From contig JAFSPA010000013.1 in NCBI GenBank assembly GCA_017443145.1, positions 43,514 to 107,513 of the forward strand: a stretch of 64,000 nucleotides of DNA. The letters are read 5' to 3'. Within the stretch, counting starts at the first letter, position 1. Every line of letters starts with the position of its first letter. A model generated the notes under the pieces. That model was not told the origin of the DNA, did no database searches, and worked only from the letters and a program-made list of their open reading frames with translations. Shown here piece after piece: positions 50,550 through 60,702 of this stretch. Position numbers and translations under genes: made by a program. This DNA comes from Paludibacteraceae bacterium. GTDB lineage: Bacteria > Bacteroidota > Bacteroidia > Bacteroidales > Paludibacteraceae.

Positions 50550-53092
50550 ATACTTTTTTGTACGAAATAACGGAGCAACTGATTGAGCAGCAAGGCATTA
50601 ACGGCTTGGCGTCCTATACTATTGTAGTACCGTCCCGCCGTGCGATGTTGCACGTGAAAGATTGTTTCCGCGACTATATGGCAGCGCATAACTTGCAAGG
50701 TCCGGTTCAGTTGCCACGATTGACGACGTTGAGTATTCTGTTTGACGAACTGAGCCCGTTGTATAAGATTGACGAGATACAGGCTGTTTGCACGCTATAC
50801 GATATTTATCTGCAAGTCGAGAAAGATGCGTTGCCGGACAAGGATATGTTGCCGTTAGATGTGTTTTACGGCTGGGGTAGGCAGCTCGTGCAAGACTTCT
50901 CGAATATAGACAAGACCTATCCGTTAGTGACGGCAGAGAGTTTCCTTAATAACGCTGCTGCAGCGAAAATTCTGGAGCAATTAGATATCGATGAAGATGT
51001 CCGTAAACGACTTGAACAACTTGTTTCGAACAACCGGACGGAAGCGCTCAGTGGTTCGAAGCGCAAGGAGTTTGAGGCGATATGGGCTAATCTAACAACT
51101 ATCTATCAACGTTTCCGCGAGGCATTGGGAAAGTACGGCTATGAAGGTGCGCGAATGAAAGCGGTGATTGAGCATTGGGAAGATGCAACTATTCAACGCA
51201 AGATTACCGGTCAGCACTTTGTTTTTGCGGGTTTTAACTACCTGGTACCGGCAGAAAAACAACTGATGACTAATCTCAAAGAAACAGGGCAAGCAACGTT
51301 CTTTTGGGATTATCCGCTTCCTGATTCATTTACAGCAAATAATAAAGCCTTTAAGTGGATACGTTGCAATGCGGAATTGTTCGGCAACGCGGCTAAACAA
51401 CGTGCTTGGGAGCAGAAAGAGGTGGAACTGGTATCGGCTGTATCGACTCATGCGCAAGCACAATATGCCTATAGTTGGCTACAACAGCACCATCAGGCAG
51501 GAGATCGTTCGGCAGTAATCATCTGCGACGAGAGTGTGTTGGAGCAAGTGATTTATGCCCTTCCACAAGATGCAGAAATCGAACCGAATCCGCGGTTTAA
51601 GCATATTAATATAACGAAAGGTTTTCCGCTGCGCCAAACAGAGATTTACAGCCGTTTGATGAAGGGGCTCGATGAGGGTAAGTCGGTTGATGAATTCATT
51701 ACTGAGACAACGAAGGAATTGTCCAAAAACGAGGAGGGGAAAGAGTCGGAAGAGCTGGTGAATATGTCATTTACCGAGCTGCTTTCGATGGAATCGACCT
51801 TCCAATTATTGTCTCATTTAACGCGCTTCCGTCAGATGCAAAAAGACGGGAAAATACCTACGAATATACCACAGCGAGCTTTTATAACACTACTTCGCAG
51901 GTATTTAAGCAGCATTTCTTTCCCCTTCCACGGAGAGCCATTAGCCGATGTGCAAGTGACCGGTGTGCTGGAAACACGCGCGATGGATTTCGATAATTTG
52001 TTGCTGTTAAATGTGGAGGAAGGTGTGGTGCCGAACGTGGCTGCGGATCACTCGTATCTGCCGTATTATTTGCGTAAGTATTACGGTCTGCAAACACATG
52101 AAGAATCGACCGATGTATATGCATATAATTTCTTCCGTTTACTGTCTCGGGCAAAGCATATAACGATGACTTTTGCCGGCAGTGAGACCGGTTCGGGACG
52201 TAAGACGATGTCGCGTTTTGTCAAGCAGATTATGACGAGCGATAATTTCCGCGTAAAGAAATTGATGCTTTTAGAACCGAATGATAATGCGGTTATTGTG
52301 CCGGTTGAACAGCTTTCTTTCGAATCCTCTAAGGATGGCAAACGTAAGATTTCGCCTTCGGCGATTAACACGTTTAAGGAGTGCGAGATGAAGTATTACC
52401 TTAAGTATGTTAAGCGGATTAAGGAACTGCGAGAGGAAGATGTGCTGTTGTCGCCTTTGGATTTGGGCACTTATGTACACGAGGCGATAGAAGAGCTGTA
52501 CGCACGCAATAAGGATGTGACGAAGATTCCTGACCCAATCGATTGGTCGCAGATTAAGCATTTAGAGGGCCTTCAGGAACAACATCCTCTGGAGTTTACA
52601 ACGATTACGACCTATATCTCGCGCATAGTGGCGGTGGATAAAGAACTCGCCAAGAAGGGATTGCAGATAGTAGAGGAAGAGAAGTGGCATTACTTGACTA
52701 TTAAGGATGAGGAATTTGGTGAGGTGCGGATTGAAGGTAAACCTGACCGTATAGACAAAATAAACGGTCAAACGCGCATTGTGGACTACAAGACGGGCAA
52801 ATTAAACAAGGATAATGAGTTCCAAATCAATATCTACCGCCTGGCATATAAGCAAGAGACCGACCAAGAGGTAAAAGCTGTGCTCTATGCGTGTCAGGAT
52901 AAGCCGGATAAACTGGAACATGAGGTGGCTCCGCCTAAGTCGGAGGAGACGTTTATGGATGAGTTAAAGGATACGGTCCACAACATGCTTAAGCTTGAAG
53001 AACCGCAGCTGGTGGATATAAAGAAGATGAATGATTCATGCAAAAGATGCCCTTTTAAGCTGCTTTGTGACCGTCATCCGAAAGAGTTTTAG
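50546..53092 (+). CDS. AddB-like PD-(D/E)XK nuclease
   Basis: An 848-residue partner of the helicase. An N-terminal inactivated-helicase-like region (SRRAMLHVKDCFRDYM, the FSNIDKTYP region) is followed by a C-terminal PD-(D/E)XK nuclease (GKPDRIDKINGQTRIVDYKTG, about residues 730-750). Cys at about 613 (KECEMKYYLKY) and Cys832, Cys835 and Cys841 near the C-terminus (SCKRCPFKLLCDRHP) match the four-cysteine iron-sulfur clasp of AddB nucleases. A gap of 79 bp and a promoter separate it from the next gene. Confidence 0.88.
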   Translation: MNTFLYEITEQLIEQQGINGLASYTIVVPSRRAMLHVKDCFRDYMAAHNLQGPVQLPRLTTLSILFDELSPLYKIDEIQAVCTLYDIYLQVEKDALPDKDMLPLDVFYGWGRQLVQDFSNIDKTYPLVTAESFLNNAAAAKILEQLDIDEDVRKRLEQLVSNNRTEALSGSKRKEFEAIWANLTTIYQRFREALGKYGYEGARMKAVIEHWEDATIQRKITGQHFVFAGFNYLVPAEKQLMTNLKETGQATFFWDYPLPDSFTANNKAFKWIRCNAELFGNAAKQRAWEQKEVELVSAVSTHAQAQYAYSWLQQHHQAGDRSAVIICDESVLEQVIYALPQDAEIEPNPRFKHINITKGFPLRQTEIYSRLMKGLDEGKSVDEFITETTKELSKNEEGKESEELVNMSFTELLSMESTFQLLSHLTRFRQMQKDGKIPTNIPQRAFITLLRRYLSSISFPFHGEPLADVQVTGVLETRAMDFDNLLLLNVEEGVVPNVAADHSYLPYYLRKYYGLQTHEESTDVYAYNFFRLLSRAKHITMTFAGSETGSGRKTMSRFVKQIMTSDNFRVKKLMLLEPNDNAVIVPVEQLSFESSKDGKRKISPSAINTFKECEMKYYLKYVKRIKELREEDVLLSPLDLGTYVHEAIEELYARNKDVTKIPDPIDWSQIKHLEGLQEQHPLEFTTITTYISRIVAVDKELAKKGLQIVEEEKWHYLTIKDEEFGEVRIEGKPDRIDKINGQTRIVDYKTGKLNKDNEFQINIYRLAYKQETDQEVKAVLYACQDKPDKLEHEVAPPKSEETFMDELKDTVHNMLKLEEPQLVDIKKMNDSCKRCPFKLLCDRHPKEF

Positions 53093-53110
53093 ATTTTTTT
53101 ATCAAAAAAA

Positions 53111-53142
53111 TTTGCGTATTCCATTTTTTTGTTGTACCTTTG
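53111..53142 (+). promoter_or_regulatory. Promoter of the 53172-63521 run
   Basis: TTTGC at 53111 and TACCTTTG at 53135-53142, 24-nt spacing, 29 bp before the ATG. Confidence 0.8.
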
Positions 53143-53171
53143 CCGCGAAATTGTTATAAATTTATTATATC

Positions 53172-54668
53172 ATGAAAAAAGCGACAAAAGTATCTCTTAT
53201 CGTTGTTGGAGTTTTGGTTGCACTTTATGTGCTGTTTATTACCTGTGCGGATGTGTGGGTGAGTCGTTATGCGGAGAAACGTGTTAGGGCAGAACTAGCG
53301 AAAGCAGAATTGCCTTATACGATTGATTTCAAGCGTATTCACGTGCTTATTATGGGCCATTTGGTGGCCGTAGAAGGTATCACTTTTGATGCCAATAAAG
53401 CTACGTTGAAGGAAGCGGGTCTGGACACGTTGCATGTGGAGATTCCACGTGTGAGTGTGAGCGGAATCCGTTATCTGAAGGCTTTGCGTGAGAAGACTGT
53501 TGCTATTGGTGGGGTAGATGTGCATAAACTCTGTGCATATACGAAGGTGACGAAGACAAAGATGGCTGTGAAAGCTGATAGTGTGTCTGTAGGCGTGAAT
53601 GACCTGTTCTTCTGCTGGGCAGATACGACTTACGGTTACAACGACTCGGTCTATGACTTGAGTGTGAATCGCTTGCAACTTAGTGTGCCGCAGTCGATGA
53701 TTAAGATCGATGCGCACGACATAAAGACGGAAGATGGCGGTCCGATTACTTTGGGCAAGACGCGTATATGGAACAGCGTTGGTCGTCGCGAACTGGCTCC
53801 ACGCCTGAAAGAGCCTGCGACGTGGATAGACCTGAGTCTGAAAAGTGTGGAGATAAGTCCGATGAATCCGTTCAGAACGGACTTTACGAAGGGTCTGCAT
53901 GTGAACCAAATCAGCGTTATTTCGGATCGTTTTGAGGCGTTCCGTGATGCTCGCTTGCAACCGACTCATCCGTATCCAATGCCACAAAAAGTACTGATGC
54001 AGTTGAAGTATCCGATACAGGTTGACGCTATTGACGCACAGCTGAAGACGATTGATGTGGGTGTGCTTTGTACGGACAAGAACTTAGGCGAGATGCAGAT
54101 TAAGAACATCAAGGCTACCATATGCGATTTCAGTAATAAACCCGGTACTACGGCCAAGATTGATATGAATGCTTCTGTGGGTGACGGAAAAGTGAACGGC
54201 AAGATAAAGATGCATATGAACAAGGCCGGTCTGTTCGACATAGAGATCAAAGGTAAAGACGTGAACACCAAGGAGTTAGCCCGAATGACTCGTCCTCTTG
54301 CCGCTATCGAATTGACTTGCGCAATCGATTCCATGCACCTCAAATATCAGGCAGATGATACCCGTTTGGACGGTAAAGTGTTGTTTGCTTATCACGGTCT
54401 GAGCGGCAAAGTGTATGCTGGAGATGATATACCGTTTAAGATCATCAGCCAAAATGCCGGTGCGCTGGAGTATTTCGTGAATAATCTTATTCCTAAATCC
54501 AATCCTCGTAAGGGCCTGAAAGAGCCGCTGGCTTATCGTGTAGAGTATGTGCGTAAGGATATGCAACCGGTACCTTTGTATCTGATGATGCCTGTTATTT
54601 TGGGCGCTGTAGAGACCTATTTGCCGGGATTTAGCGTGAGCAAGAAAGTAAACAAAAACGATATCTAA
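53172..54668 (+). CDS. AsmA/DUF748-like inner-membrane-anchored protein
   Basis: A 498-residue protein with an N-terminal membrane segment (residues 7-24, VSLIVVGVLVALYVLFI) and a predicted periplasmic body of beta-rich repeats (LDTLHVEIPRVSVSGIRYLKAL, VNRLQLSVPQSMIKIDAHDIKTEDG, QLKTIDVGVL and so on). This fits AsmA-like/DUF748 proteins thought to act in lipid transport or envelope integrity. It ends FSVSKKVNKNDI. It is a smaller relative of the N-terminal part of the TamB-TamL protein. First gene of a seven-gene run with 2-bp spacing to pullulanase. Confidence 0.7.
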   Translation: MKKATKVSLIVVGVLVALYVLFITCADVWVSRYAEKRVRAELAKAELPYTIDFKRIHVLIMGHLVAVEGITFDANKATLKEAGLDTLHVEIPRVSVSGIRYLKALREKTVAIGGVDVHKLCAYTKVTKTKMAVKADSVSVGVNDLFFCWADTTYGYNDSVYDLSVNRLQLSVPQSMIKIDAHDIKTEDGGPITLGKTRIWNSVGRRELAPRLKEPATWIDLSLKSVEISPMNPFRTDFTKGLHVNQISVISDRFEAFRDARLQPTHPYPMPQKVLMQLKYPIQVDAIDAQLKTIDVGVLCTDKNLGEMQIKNIKATICDFSNKPGTTAKIDMNASVGDGKVNGKIKMHMNKAGLFDIEIKGKDVNTKELARMTRPLAAIELTCAIDSMHLKYQADDTRLDGKVLFAYHGLSGKVYAGDDIPFKIISQNAGALEYFVNNLIPKSNPRKGLKEPLAYRVEYVRKDMQPVPLYLMMPVILGAVETYLPGFSVSKKVNKNDI

Positions 54669-54670
54669 CC

Positions 54671-56689
54671 ATGAAAAAATCTGTACTAATTATGCTGGCA
54701 GGAGTAGCCTTATTGTGCTGTAATTGTCGTAAACCGGTGTATAAGTCGGTGGACGAGTATCCTGTTAAACGAACTAATGTGAGGGAAGTTGTTTATCTTC
54801 CTGATGAGACCAGTTTCACGCTTTGGAGTCCTAATGCGGATTCGGTAATTCTGTCTATTTATGCGACTCAGCAAGATCCTGAGCCTATTGTTCGTCGTCC
54901 GATGGCTCGTCGCGTTGACGGCGCTTGGGAGACCTCTGTTGTTGGAGATTGGAAAGGTTATTTCTATACGTTCTTGGTGCGCGAAAGCAATACCAAGTGG
55001 GAGTTGCACGAGACTCCGGGTATCTTTGCAACAGCTGTGGGCGTAAATGGTCATCGGGGAGCGATTATTGACATGAACGAAACAAACCCCGAAGGATGGA
55101 ATAGAGACAAACGTCCTGAGTTGCTGAGCCCGTCTGATGCGGTGGTGTATGAGATGCACCATCGCGACTTCAGTATTCATCCGACATCGGGTGTGGAGCA
55201 TAAAGGTAAGTTCTTGGCTCTGACGGAGTTTGGCGCTAAGACAGCTGAAGGACACACGGCGGGAATAGACCATTTGGAGGAGTTGGGTGTGACGCATGTG
55301 CAGATACTTCCTTCGTATGACTACGGTTCGGTGGATGAGACGCAACTGGCTCTCAATCGCTATAACTGGGGCTATGATCCGGTGAACTACAATGTGCCTG
55401 ATGGCAGCTATTCGACCGATCCGTATGATCCGGTATGCCGTATTAAAGAGTTCAAGCAGATGGTTCAGGCTCTGCACAAAGCAGGGATACGCGTGATTTT
55501 GGACGTAGTGTACAATCATACGTTTGATGTCGGTAGTTCGAACTTCACACAGACTTGTCCGGATTACTTCTACCGTACTCGTGAAGACGGTTCGCTTGGT
55601 AACGCTTCTGGCTGTGGCAACGAGACGGCCAGCGAGCGGCCGATGATGCGTAAGTTCATGCTAGAATCGATACGCTGGTGGGCTGAAGAGTACCATTTGG
55701 ACGGTTTCCGTTTCGACCTAATGGCGATACATGATATCGAGACGATGAAGCAGATTCGTAAGATGCTGGACGAGATAGATCCGTCAATTATTATCTACGG
55801 TGAAGGTTGGGCCGCTGAGACTCCGCTGACGGATGAGGCTATTCGTCCGATGAAAGCGAATGTCAAACTGATGCCTGGTATTGGTGCTTTCTCCGACGAG
55901 TTGCGTGACGGTTTGCGTGGTTCGTGCTTTGACGACAAAGACCCGGGCTTCCTTGCCGGTAAGAAAGGCTGCGAGGAGAGTATTAAGTTCGGTATTGTAG
56001 GCGCTATCAGCCATCCGCAAATCAATATGGAGAAAGTGAACTACAGCCGCGAACCGTGGGCTGTGCAACCGACGCAGATGATTGCTTATGCTTCCTGCCA
56101 CGACGATATGATGCTGACCGACAGACTGCGCTCGTGCGTCAAACCGGCGAAAGGCAAAGGTGTGATTAAAGATGACGAACTCAAACGCTTGGATATCCTT
56201 GCACAGACGATTATTCTCACGTCACAGGGTATTCCGTTTATCTGGTGCGGCGAAGAGATGATGCGCGATAAGAAAGGCGTGCACAATAGCTACTGCAGTC
56301 CGGATTCGATTAACGCCATTGATTGGTCGCTCAAGGATAAGAATATTGACCTGTTCATGTACTACAGCGATTTGATTACCATCCGCGAGGCACATCCTGC
56401 TTTCCATCTGGGGAATGCCGATCTGGTGCGCAAACACCTGCAGTTCCTCGATGCAGAGGATCTGGTAGTGGCTTATTGGCTGAAAGATAATAATGAGGTA
56501 GGGGACGATTGGAACCAGATTGTGGTGATTGCAAATGCGAATCGCCATCCAGTGACGATGGACCTGCCGACGGACGGATACTATCTTGGTATCGTGGAAA
56601 ACGGAGTTGTGGATGTACAATCGATGCCTATTTATCACGGCTCTGTCACCGTCGCTCCGCAATCGGCAACTATCTTAGCGTGCTATTAA
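54671..56689 (+). CDS. pulA: Type I pullulanase (GH13)
   Basis: Debranches alpha-1,6 linkages in starch, glycogen or pullulan. The 672-residue protein has a lipoprotein-like signal (MKKSVLIMLAGVALLCCNC), so it is probably periplasmic or surface exposed. An N-terminal CBM48-like domain (about 45-135) precedes the GH13 barrel. Landmarks are YNWGYDP at residues 231-237, VILDVVYNHT, the catalytic Asp near 348 in DGFRFDLMA, the Glu near 378 in YGEGW, and SCHDDMMLTDRL as the last conserved site. It is encoded between an AsmA-like gene and an S1/P1 nuclease in one run. Confidence 0.93.
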   Translation: MKKSVLIMLAGVALLCCNCRKPVYKSVDEYPVKRTNVREVVYLPDETSFTLWSPNADSVILSIYATQQDPEPIVRRPMARRVDGAWETSVVGDWKGYFYTFLVRESNTKWELHETPGIFATAVGVNGHRGAIIDMNETNPEGWNRDKRPELLSPSDAVVYEMHHRDFSIHPTSGVEHKGKFLALTEFGAKTAEGHTAGIDHLEELGVTHVQILPSYDYGSVDETQLALNRYNWGYDPVNYNVPDGSYSTDPYDPVCRIKEFKQMVQALHKAGIRVILDVVYNHTFDVGSSNFTQTCPDYFYRTREDGSLGNASGCGNETASERPMMRKFMLESIRWWAEEYHLDGFRFDLMAIHDIETMKQIRKMLDEIDPSIIIYGEGWAAETPLTDEAIRPMKANVKLMPGIGAFSDELRDGLRGSCFDDKDPGFLAGKKGCEESIKFGIVGAISHPQINMEKVNYSREPWAVQPTQMIAYASCHDDMMLTDRLRSCVKPAKGKGVIKDDELKRLDILAQTIILTSQGIPFIWCGEEMMRDKKGVHNSYCSPDSINAIDWSLKDKNIDLFMYYSDLITIREAHPAFHLGNADLVRKHLQFLDAEDLVVAYWLKDNNEVGDDWNQIVVIANANRHPVTMDLPTDGYYLGIVENGVVDVQSMPIYHGSVTVAPQSATILACY

Positions 56690-56690
56690 T

Positions 56691-57464
56691 ATGAAGAAGA
56701 TTATTGTTATTGGTCTGGCTGCTTTACTGGCAATGCCTATGTTCGCTTGGGGACCGGAAGGACACCGCGTGATAGCGAAAATTGCCTACGCTTACATGAA
56801 CAAGAAAACCATTAAACAGGTGGATAAAGTGCTGGGCAAGAGTGGGTTAGTGTTCTGGGCTAATTGGCCTGACGAAATAAAGAGCGATACTATTTACCCG
56901 AATAGTTTTGATTGGCATTTCCAAGATATGGATCCCGGTCTGACCGATGAACAAGTGGCCAATATGCTGATCGATTATCCGACGGTCGGAGGTAATATGT
57001 TCCGCGCGCTGGATAGTTTGGCTGCCTTGCTTAAAGAGGATAAGACCAACTTTGACGCGTTGCGTTTCTTTGCGCATATATCGGGCGACAGATATTGTCC
57101 GATGCATATGGGACATCTGGAGGACAAAGGCGGCAATACCATCAAACTCAAGTGGTTCCATACGCCGACTAATCTGCACCGTGTTTGGGATGAGAACTTG
57201 ATTGATTATCGCGGCTATTCGTACACGGAGTATGCGCAATTGTTGATTGACCGGTTTGGAGACGAACGCAAAACGATTGAAGCTACGCCGCTTGAGGAAC
57301 TGACGGTGAATAACTACCACATCACGTCGGCCGTCTATGCGTATCAGGAACTGGGCGATACTAACACCTACCACTATGTGTACCGCTGGAAAGATACATT
57401 GGACCACCAACTCTTTGTGGCAGGTGTGCGTCTGGCGCAGAGCTTGAACGAGATTTATAAATGA
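56691..57464 (+). CDS. S1/P1-type nuclease
   Basis: Extracytoplasmic zinc-dependent nuclease/nucleotidase, 257 residues. The signal peptide ends before W20, and the mature N-terminal Trp and His25 (WGPEGHRV) are two of the zinc ligands. Others are visible in WANWPDEIKSD, DWHFQDM, HISGDRYCPMHMG and NLHRVWDENLI. These are the residues of the trinuclear zinc site of P1 nuclease. It overlaps the next gene by 4 bp (ATGA). It may supply nucleosides or phosphate from extracellular nucleic acids. Confidence 0.93.
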   Translation: MKKIIVIGLAALLAMPMFAWGPEGHRVIAKIAYAYMNKKTIKQVDKVLGKSGLVFWANWPDEIKSDTIYPNSFDWHFQDMDPGLTDEQVANMLIDYPTVGGNMFRALDSLAALLKEDKTNFDALRFFAHISGDRYCPMHMGHLEDKGGNTIKLKWFHTPTNLHRVWDENLIDYRGYSYTEYAQLLIDRFGDERKTIEATPLEELTVNNYHITSAVYAYQELGDTNTYHYVYRWKDTLDHQLFVAGVRLAQSLNEIYK

Positions 57465-58258
57465 AAGACTTCACGCTGAAGACATATCGACAACTGCTAA
57501 ATGCCTTGCACGCAGCAAGATACAGGTCGCTTACGTTGCAGGAATACTTTGCGGCTAAACAAGATGGTGTGACGATCTCGGGACCATTTGTTATCCTGCG
57601 TCATGATGTGGATTTGAAGGCAGAGAATAGCCTTCGAACCGCACATATAGAGGCAGAAATGGGGTTTTGTGCGTCGTATTATTTTCGCGTAGTACCGGAA
57701 AGCAATAAGCCCGAAATCATTCGTCAGATAGCGCGAATGGGGCATGAAATTGGCTATCATTACGAGGATATGTCTATTGCGAACGGAGACGTGGAGAAAG
57801 CCATTAAGCATTTCGAGCAACAACTGGCGTATTTTCGTACGTTCTATCCTGTGAAGACCATTTGTATGCATGGTGCTCCTACCAGCAAATACGACGGCAA
57901 AGACCTGTGGAAACGCTATAACTACCGCGATTATGGTATCATTGGCGAGCCGTATTTCGATGTGGACTACTCGAAAGTCGTTTACCTGACGGATACAGGA
58001 CGTTGCTGGGATGGATATAAGGTGTCTGTGCGTGATAAGATTGACAAATGGCAAGACGTGTGGACCAAGGAAGGATTGGTTTTTCACACGACCGAACAAC
58101 TGATTAACTGGTTGCAGGACGACTCGCATGAGAAGCGTAACTTGCTTATTACCACGCACCCACAGCGTTGGACTGACGACAATGCCGCGTGGCTCAAAGA
58201 ACTGACCATGCAGAATGTGAAGAATATTGTTAAGCGCGTATTAGTGGCAACCAAATGA
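57461..58258 (+). CDS. Polysaccharide-deacetylase-like protein
   Basis: A 265-residue cytosolic protein with no signal peptide. It has the carbohydrate esterase 4-like fold pattern: FVILRHDVDL with HDVD at residues 48-51, HEIGYHYED with His95 and His100, and a later CMHGAP. The family normally deacetylates sugars. Some members in surface-polysaccharide gene sets have lost catalysis, and I cannot test that here. Adjacent genes for a FemAB-like protein and a sugar transferase suggest a role in surface glycan or cell-wall modification. Confidence 0.75.
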   Translation: MKDFTLKTYRQLLNALHAARYRSLTLQEYFAAKQDGVTISGPFVILRHDVDLKAENSLRTAHIEAEMGFCASYYFRVVPESNKPEIIRQIARMGHEIGYHYEDMSIANGDVEKAIKHFEQQLAYFRTFYPVKTICMHGAPTSKYDGKDLWKRYNYRDYGIIGEPYFDVDYSKVVYLTDTGRCWDGYKVSVRDKIDKWQDVWTKEGLVFHTTEQLINWLQDDSHEKRNLLITTHPQRWTDDNAAWLKELTMQNVKNIVKRVLVATK

Positions 58259-59196
58259 CTGTTTTGACTGATATATCGCAGATCAACCGCTCCGAGTGGC
58301 AAAAACTGATTGCTACCTCGCCGGTTGCTTCGTGGTTCCAGACGCCTGAAGCATATGACTTCTTTGCGTCTGTGCCGGCAAGCGTTAAACCGTTTGTGGT
58401 GGCGGTTGAAGAGAAAGACTTGAAGGGTGTTGTGGTCGGTTATACGGTTGCAGAAGGCGGACCATTGAAGCGTTTCTTCTCGAAGCGCACTATCATTCAA
58501 GGCGGCCCATTACTGGCTGATGACATATCCGACGAAGCGCTGACGGCTTTGTTACAAGCTATTCCACGCGATGGTATATACTGCGAGATGCGCAACTTCA
58601 GTGACTATAGCAAATGGCGCAAAGCCTTTGAGCAAGCCGGTTGGAATTACAAGCCTCATTACGACGTCTATATGGCTACCACAGCCGGTTGGCAGAATAA
58701 ACTGCAGGACGCAAAAAAGCGGCAAGTGAACAAGGCTATTAAAGACGGCTACACTTGGCAGGAGGCGGAAAAAGAGGAAGACGTGCGCTCGTGGTACTAC
58801 CTGCTCAAGCATCTATACCGCAATAAAGTGCATCGTCCGCTGTTTGACTATGACTTCTTTCTAACAGCTTGGCAGAAAGGCTTTTGCAAGGTGCTTATTG
58901 TGCGGGATGGATACAAGCAGATCGTTGGTGGAGCCTTAGTGCCGGTAATGAATCAAATCGCTTACGAGTGGTATATATGCGGCTCGGTGATGGCTACGTA
59001 CACCTTGCAGGATTGGTGCGAGCAGAACGGCATCACGCGTCTTGACGCAGTAGGTGCGGGCGAACCCAACAAAGAATACGGTGTGCGCGACTTCAAACTG
59101 CGTATGGCGGGCGAACTGCACGAGTTTGGACGGTTTATACGCATTCAAGCAAAAACAAGATATCGATTAGGTGTGTGGGTGATTAACTTGCTTTAG
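58255..59196 (+). CDS. FemAB/GNAT-like transferase (peptidoglycan bridge type)
   Basis: A 313-residue protein with the tandem acetyltransferase-like fold of FemAB/BioF2 proteins: SEWQKLIATSPVASWFQTPEAYDFF at the start, GGPLLADDISDE, KRQVNKAIKDGYTW and GVRDFKLRMAGELHEFGRFIRI at the C-terminus. The GVRDFKLRxxGE motif is typical. The substrate may be a peptidoglycan precursor or a surface glycan; not resolvable here. It overlaps the deacetylase-like gene by 4 bp and is followed after 3 bp by the sugar transferase. Confidence 0.8.
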   Translation: MTVLTDISQINRSEWQKLIATSPVASWFQTPEAYDFFASVPASVKPFVVAVEEKDLKGVVVGYTVAEGGPLKRFFSKRTIIQGGPLLADDISDEALTALLQAIPRDGIYCEMRNFSDYSKWRKAFEQAGWNYKPHYDVYMATTAGWQNKLQDAKKRQVNKAIKDGYTWQEAEKEEDVRSWYYLLKHLYRNKVHRPLFDYDFFLTAWQKGFCKVLIVRDGYKQIVGGALVPVMNQIAYEWYICGSVMATYTLQDWCEQNGITRLDAVGAGEPNKEYGVRDFKLRMAGELHEFGRFIRIQAKTRYRLGVWVINLL

Positions 59197-59199
59197 ACT

Positions 59200-60702
59200 A
59201 TGTGGAAAAGGATTCTTAACGACATATGTATCTGGATCGGCGCTTCAATAATCATTATTTTGTGGCGTCTGGTGGCCGATAAGAGTGTCATTGTGGACTA
59301 TATCTCGCTGTTTGCTATCATGGCAGGAGGCTGGGTTTTAGTCGGCCTTATTATTCAGAAATACACGAAGAGCTACAAAATCTACTGGTTTTGGCAGGAG
59401 ATTCTATTTACCGTACTCACGGGCGGCATTGTGATGGGGGCCTGCGCTTATTGGATACCGAAAGTGCCATACGACTTGTCGCTTACGGTTGCCTTGTGGA
59501 CAGTTGGTATCGTGATGATTATTGATGCGATACTCATCCTGCTCAAGCACTACTGGAAGTTCGCACTTAACATGACTGTGCCGGTCATGAAAATCAGACA
59601 GCGTAAGAACGCGGCGTATAAAGGTTCTATCGGTAAACGCTCCAAGGAGCACTTGGAAGCAATCCATCAGGCAGTCCTTTCAATAACGACCGAGGACGAC
59701 TATAAGATGCTGGTGGACGAAGCGCATATTGACTGCAAGAACGCAGCTGTTATATCCGATACAGACCGCTTTACACTGCTCCAGATGGCGGATTATCGCT
59801 ATTCAACCATCGTGGACATGACCATTCTCAATAACATCCGCGGTATCAATAAACGCTTCTGTGTCGTCAATCAGAAACTACCGGATGAAGGTGTCTATGT
59901 CTGCTGCTACAGGCCGCAGGAGTACGTCAAGCAGAAGATGTTGGACTCTTATCCGAAAGGCATCAACTACATCGTCTATGGCTTCTGGTTTGTCATTCGG
60001 CGCGTTGTTCCGCGTCTGCTTTTGGTCAGTCGTCTCTATTACGATGTGAACAAAGGTCGCAAGCGTATGTTATCTAAGACAGAAGTGTTCGGACGCCTGT
60101 ATTACTGCGGTTTTGAAGTGGATAAGGTCGTGCGTATGGGACATATCGAATACGTCTTTGCACATCGTCACTCGCAGCCGTATCCGCAAGAACAGGTTAA
60201 GATTTATGGCCCGCTCATCAAACTGCCTCGAATCTGCAAGGACAAGAAGATTGTCTATTTCTACAAGACGCGCACTATGCACCCTTATGCCGAGTATATC
60301 CAGAACTACGTCTTTGACCAACGAGGAGGCATGAATATTGCCGATAAGTCCGACGACGATTGGCGTATCACTACTTGGGGACGCATTATGCGCAAGTACT
60401 GGCTCGATGAGCTTCCGATGCTTATTAACTTCCTCAAAGGCGATGTCAAACTTGTCGGTGTACGGCCGCTTTCTAAGGCTATGTTCGAGAAGTATCCGCC
60501 CGAACTGCAGGACAAACGTACTCGATGCAAACCGGGACTTATTCCGCCGTTCTATATTGACCATCCGGACACCTTCGAGGAACTCTTTGCGTCGGAGAAT
60601 AAGTACCTTGACGAATACTTCAAACACCCGCTATGGACCGATACCAAGTACTTCTTCATGACCATGTGGAGTATTCTAACACGTAAGACACACTCTGCTT
60701 GA
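59200..60702 (+). CDS. Polyprenyl-phosphate sugar transferase (WcaJ/PF02397-like)
   Basis: A 500-residue inner-membrane protein with four N-terminal membrane segments (about residues 8-30, 40-60, 70-92, 97-120) and a C-terminal catalytic part: YFYKTRTMHPYAEYIQ, ITTWGRIMRKYWLDELPMLINFLKGDVKLVGVRPLS and RTRCKPGLIPPF. That DELPxLxNxxxGDxxxVGxRP pattern is the hallmark of sugar-phosphate transferases that start exopolysaccharide synthesis. The usual first membrane helix of the catalytic domain is not obvious, so membrane topology is uncertain. No other glycosyltransferases are in the window. Confidence 0.85.
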   Translation: MWKRILNDICIWIGASIIIILWRLVADKSVIVDYISLFAIMAGGWVLVGLIIQKYTKSYKIYWFWQEILFTVLTGGIVMGACAYWIPKVPYDLSLTVALWTVGIVMIIDAILILLKHYWKFALNMTVPVMKIRQRKNAAYKGSIGKRSKEHLEAIHQAVLSITTEDDYKMLVDEAHIDCKNAAVISDTDRFTLLQMADYRYSTIVDMTILNNIRGINKRFCVVNQKLPDEGVYVCCYRPQEYVKQKMLDSYPKGINYIVYGFWFVIRRVVPRLLLVSRLYYDVNKGRKRMLSKTEVFGRLYYCGFEVDKVVRMGHIEYVFAHRHSQPYPQEQVKIYGPLIKLPRICKDKKIVYFYKTRTMHPYAEYIQNYVFDQRGGMNIADKSDDDWRITTWGRIMRKYWLDELPMLINFLKGDVKLVGVRPLSKAMFEKYPPELQDKRTRCKPGLIPPFYIDHPDTFEELFASENKYLDEYFKHPLWTDTKYFFMTMWSILTRKTHSA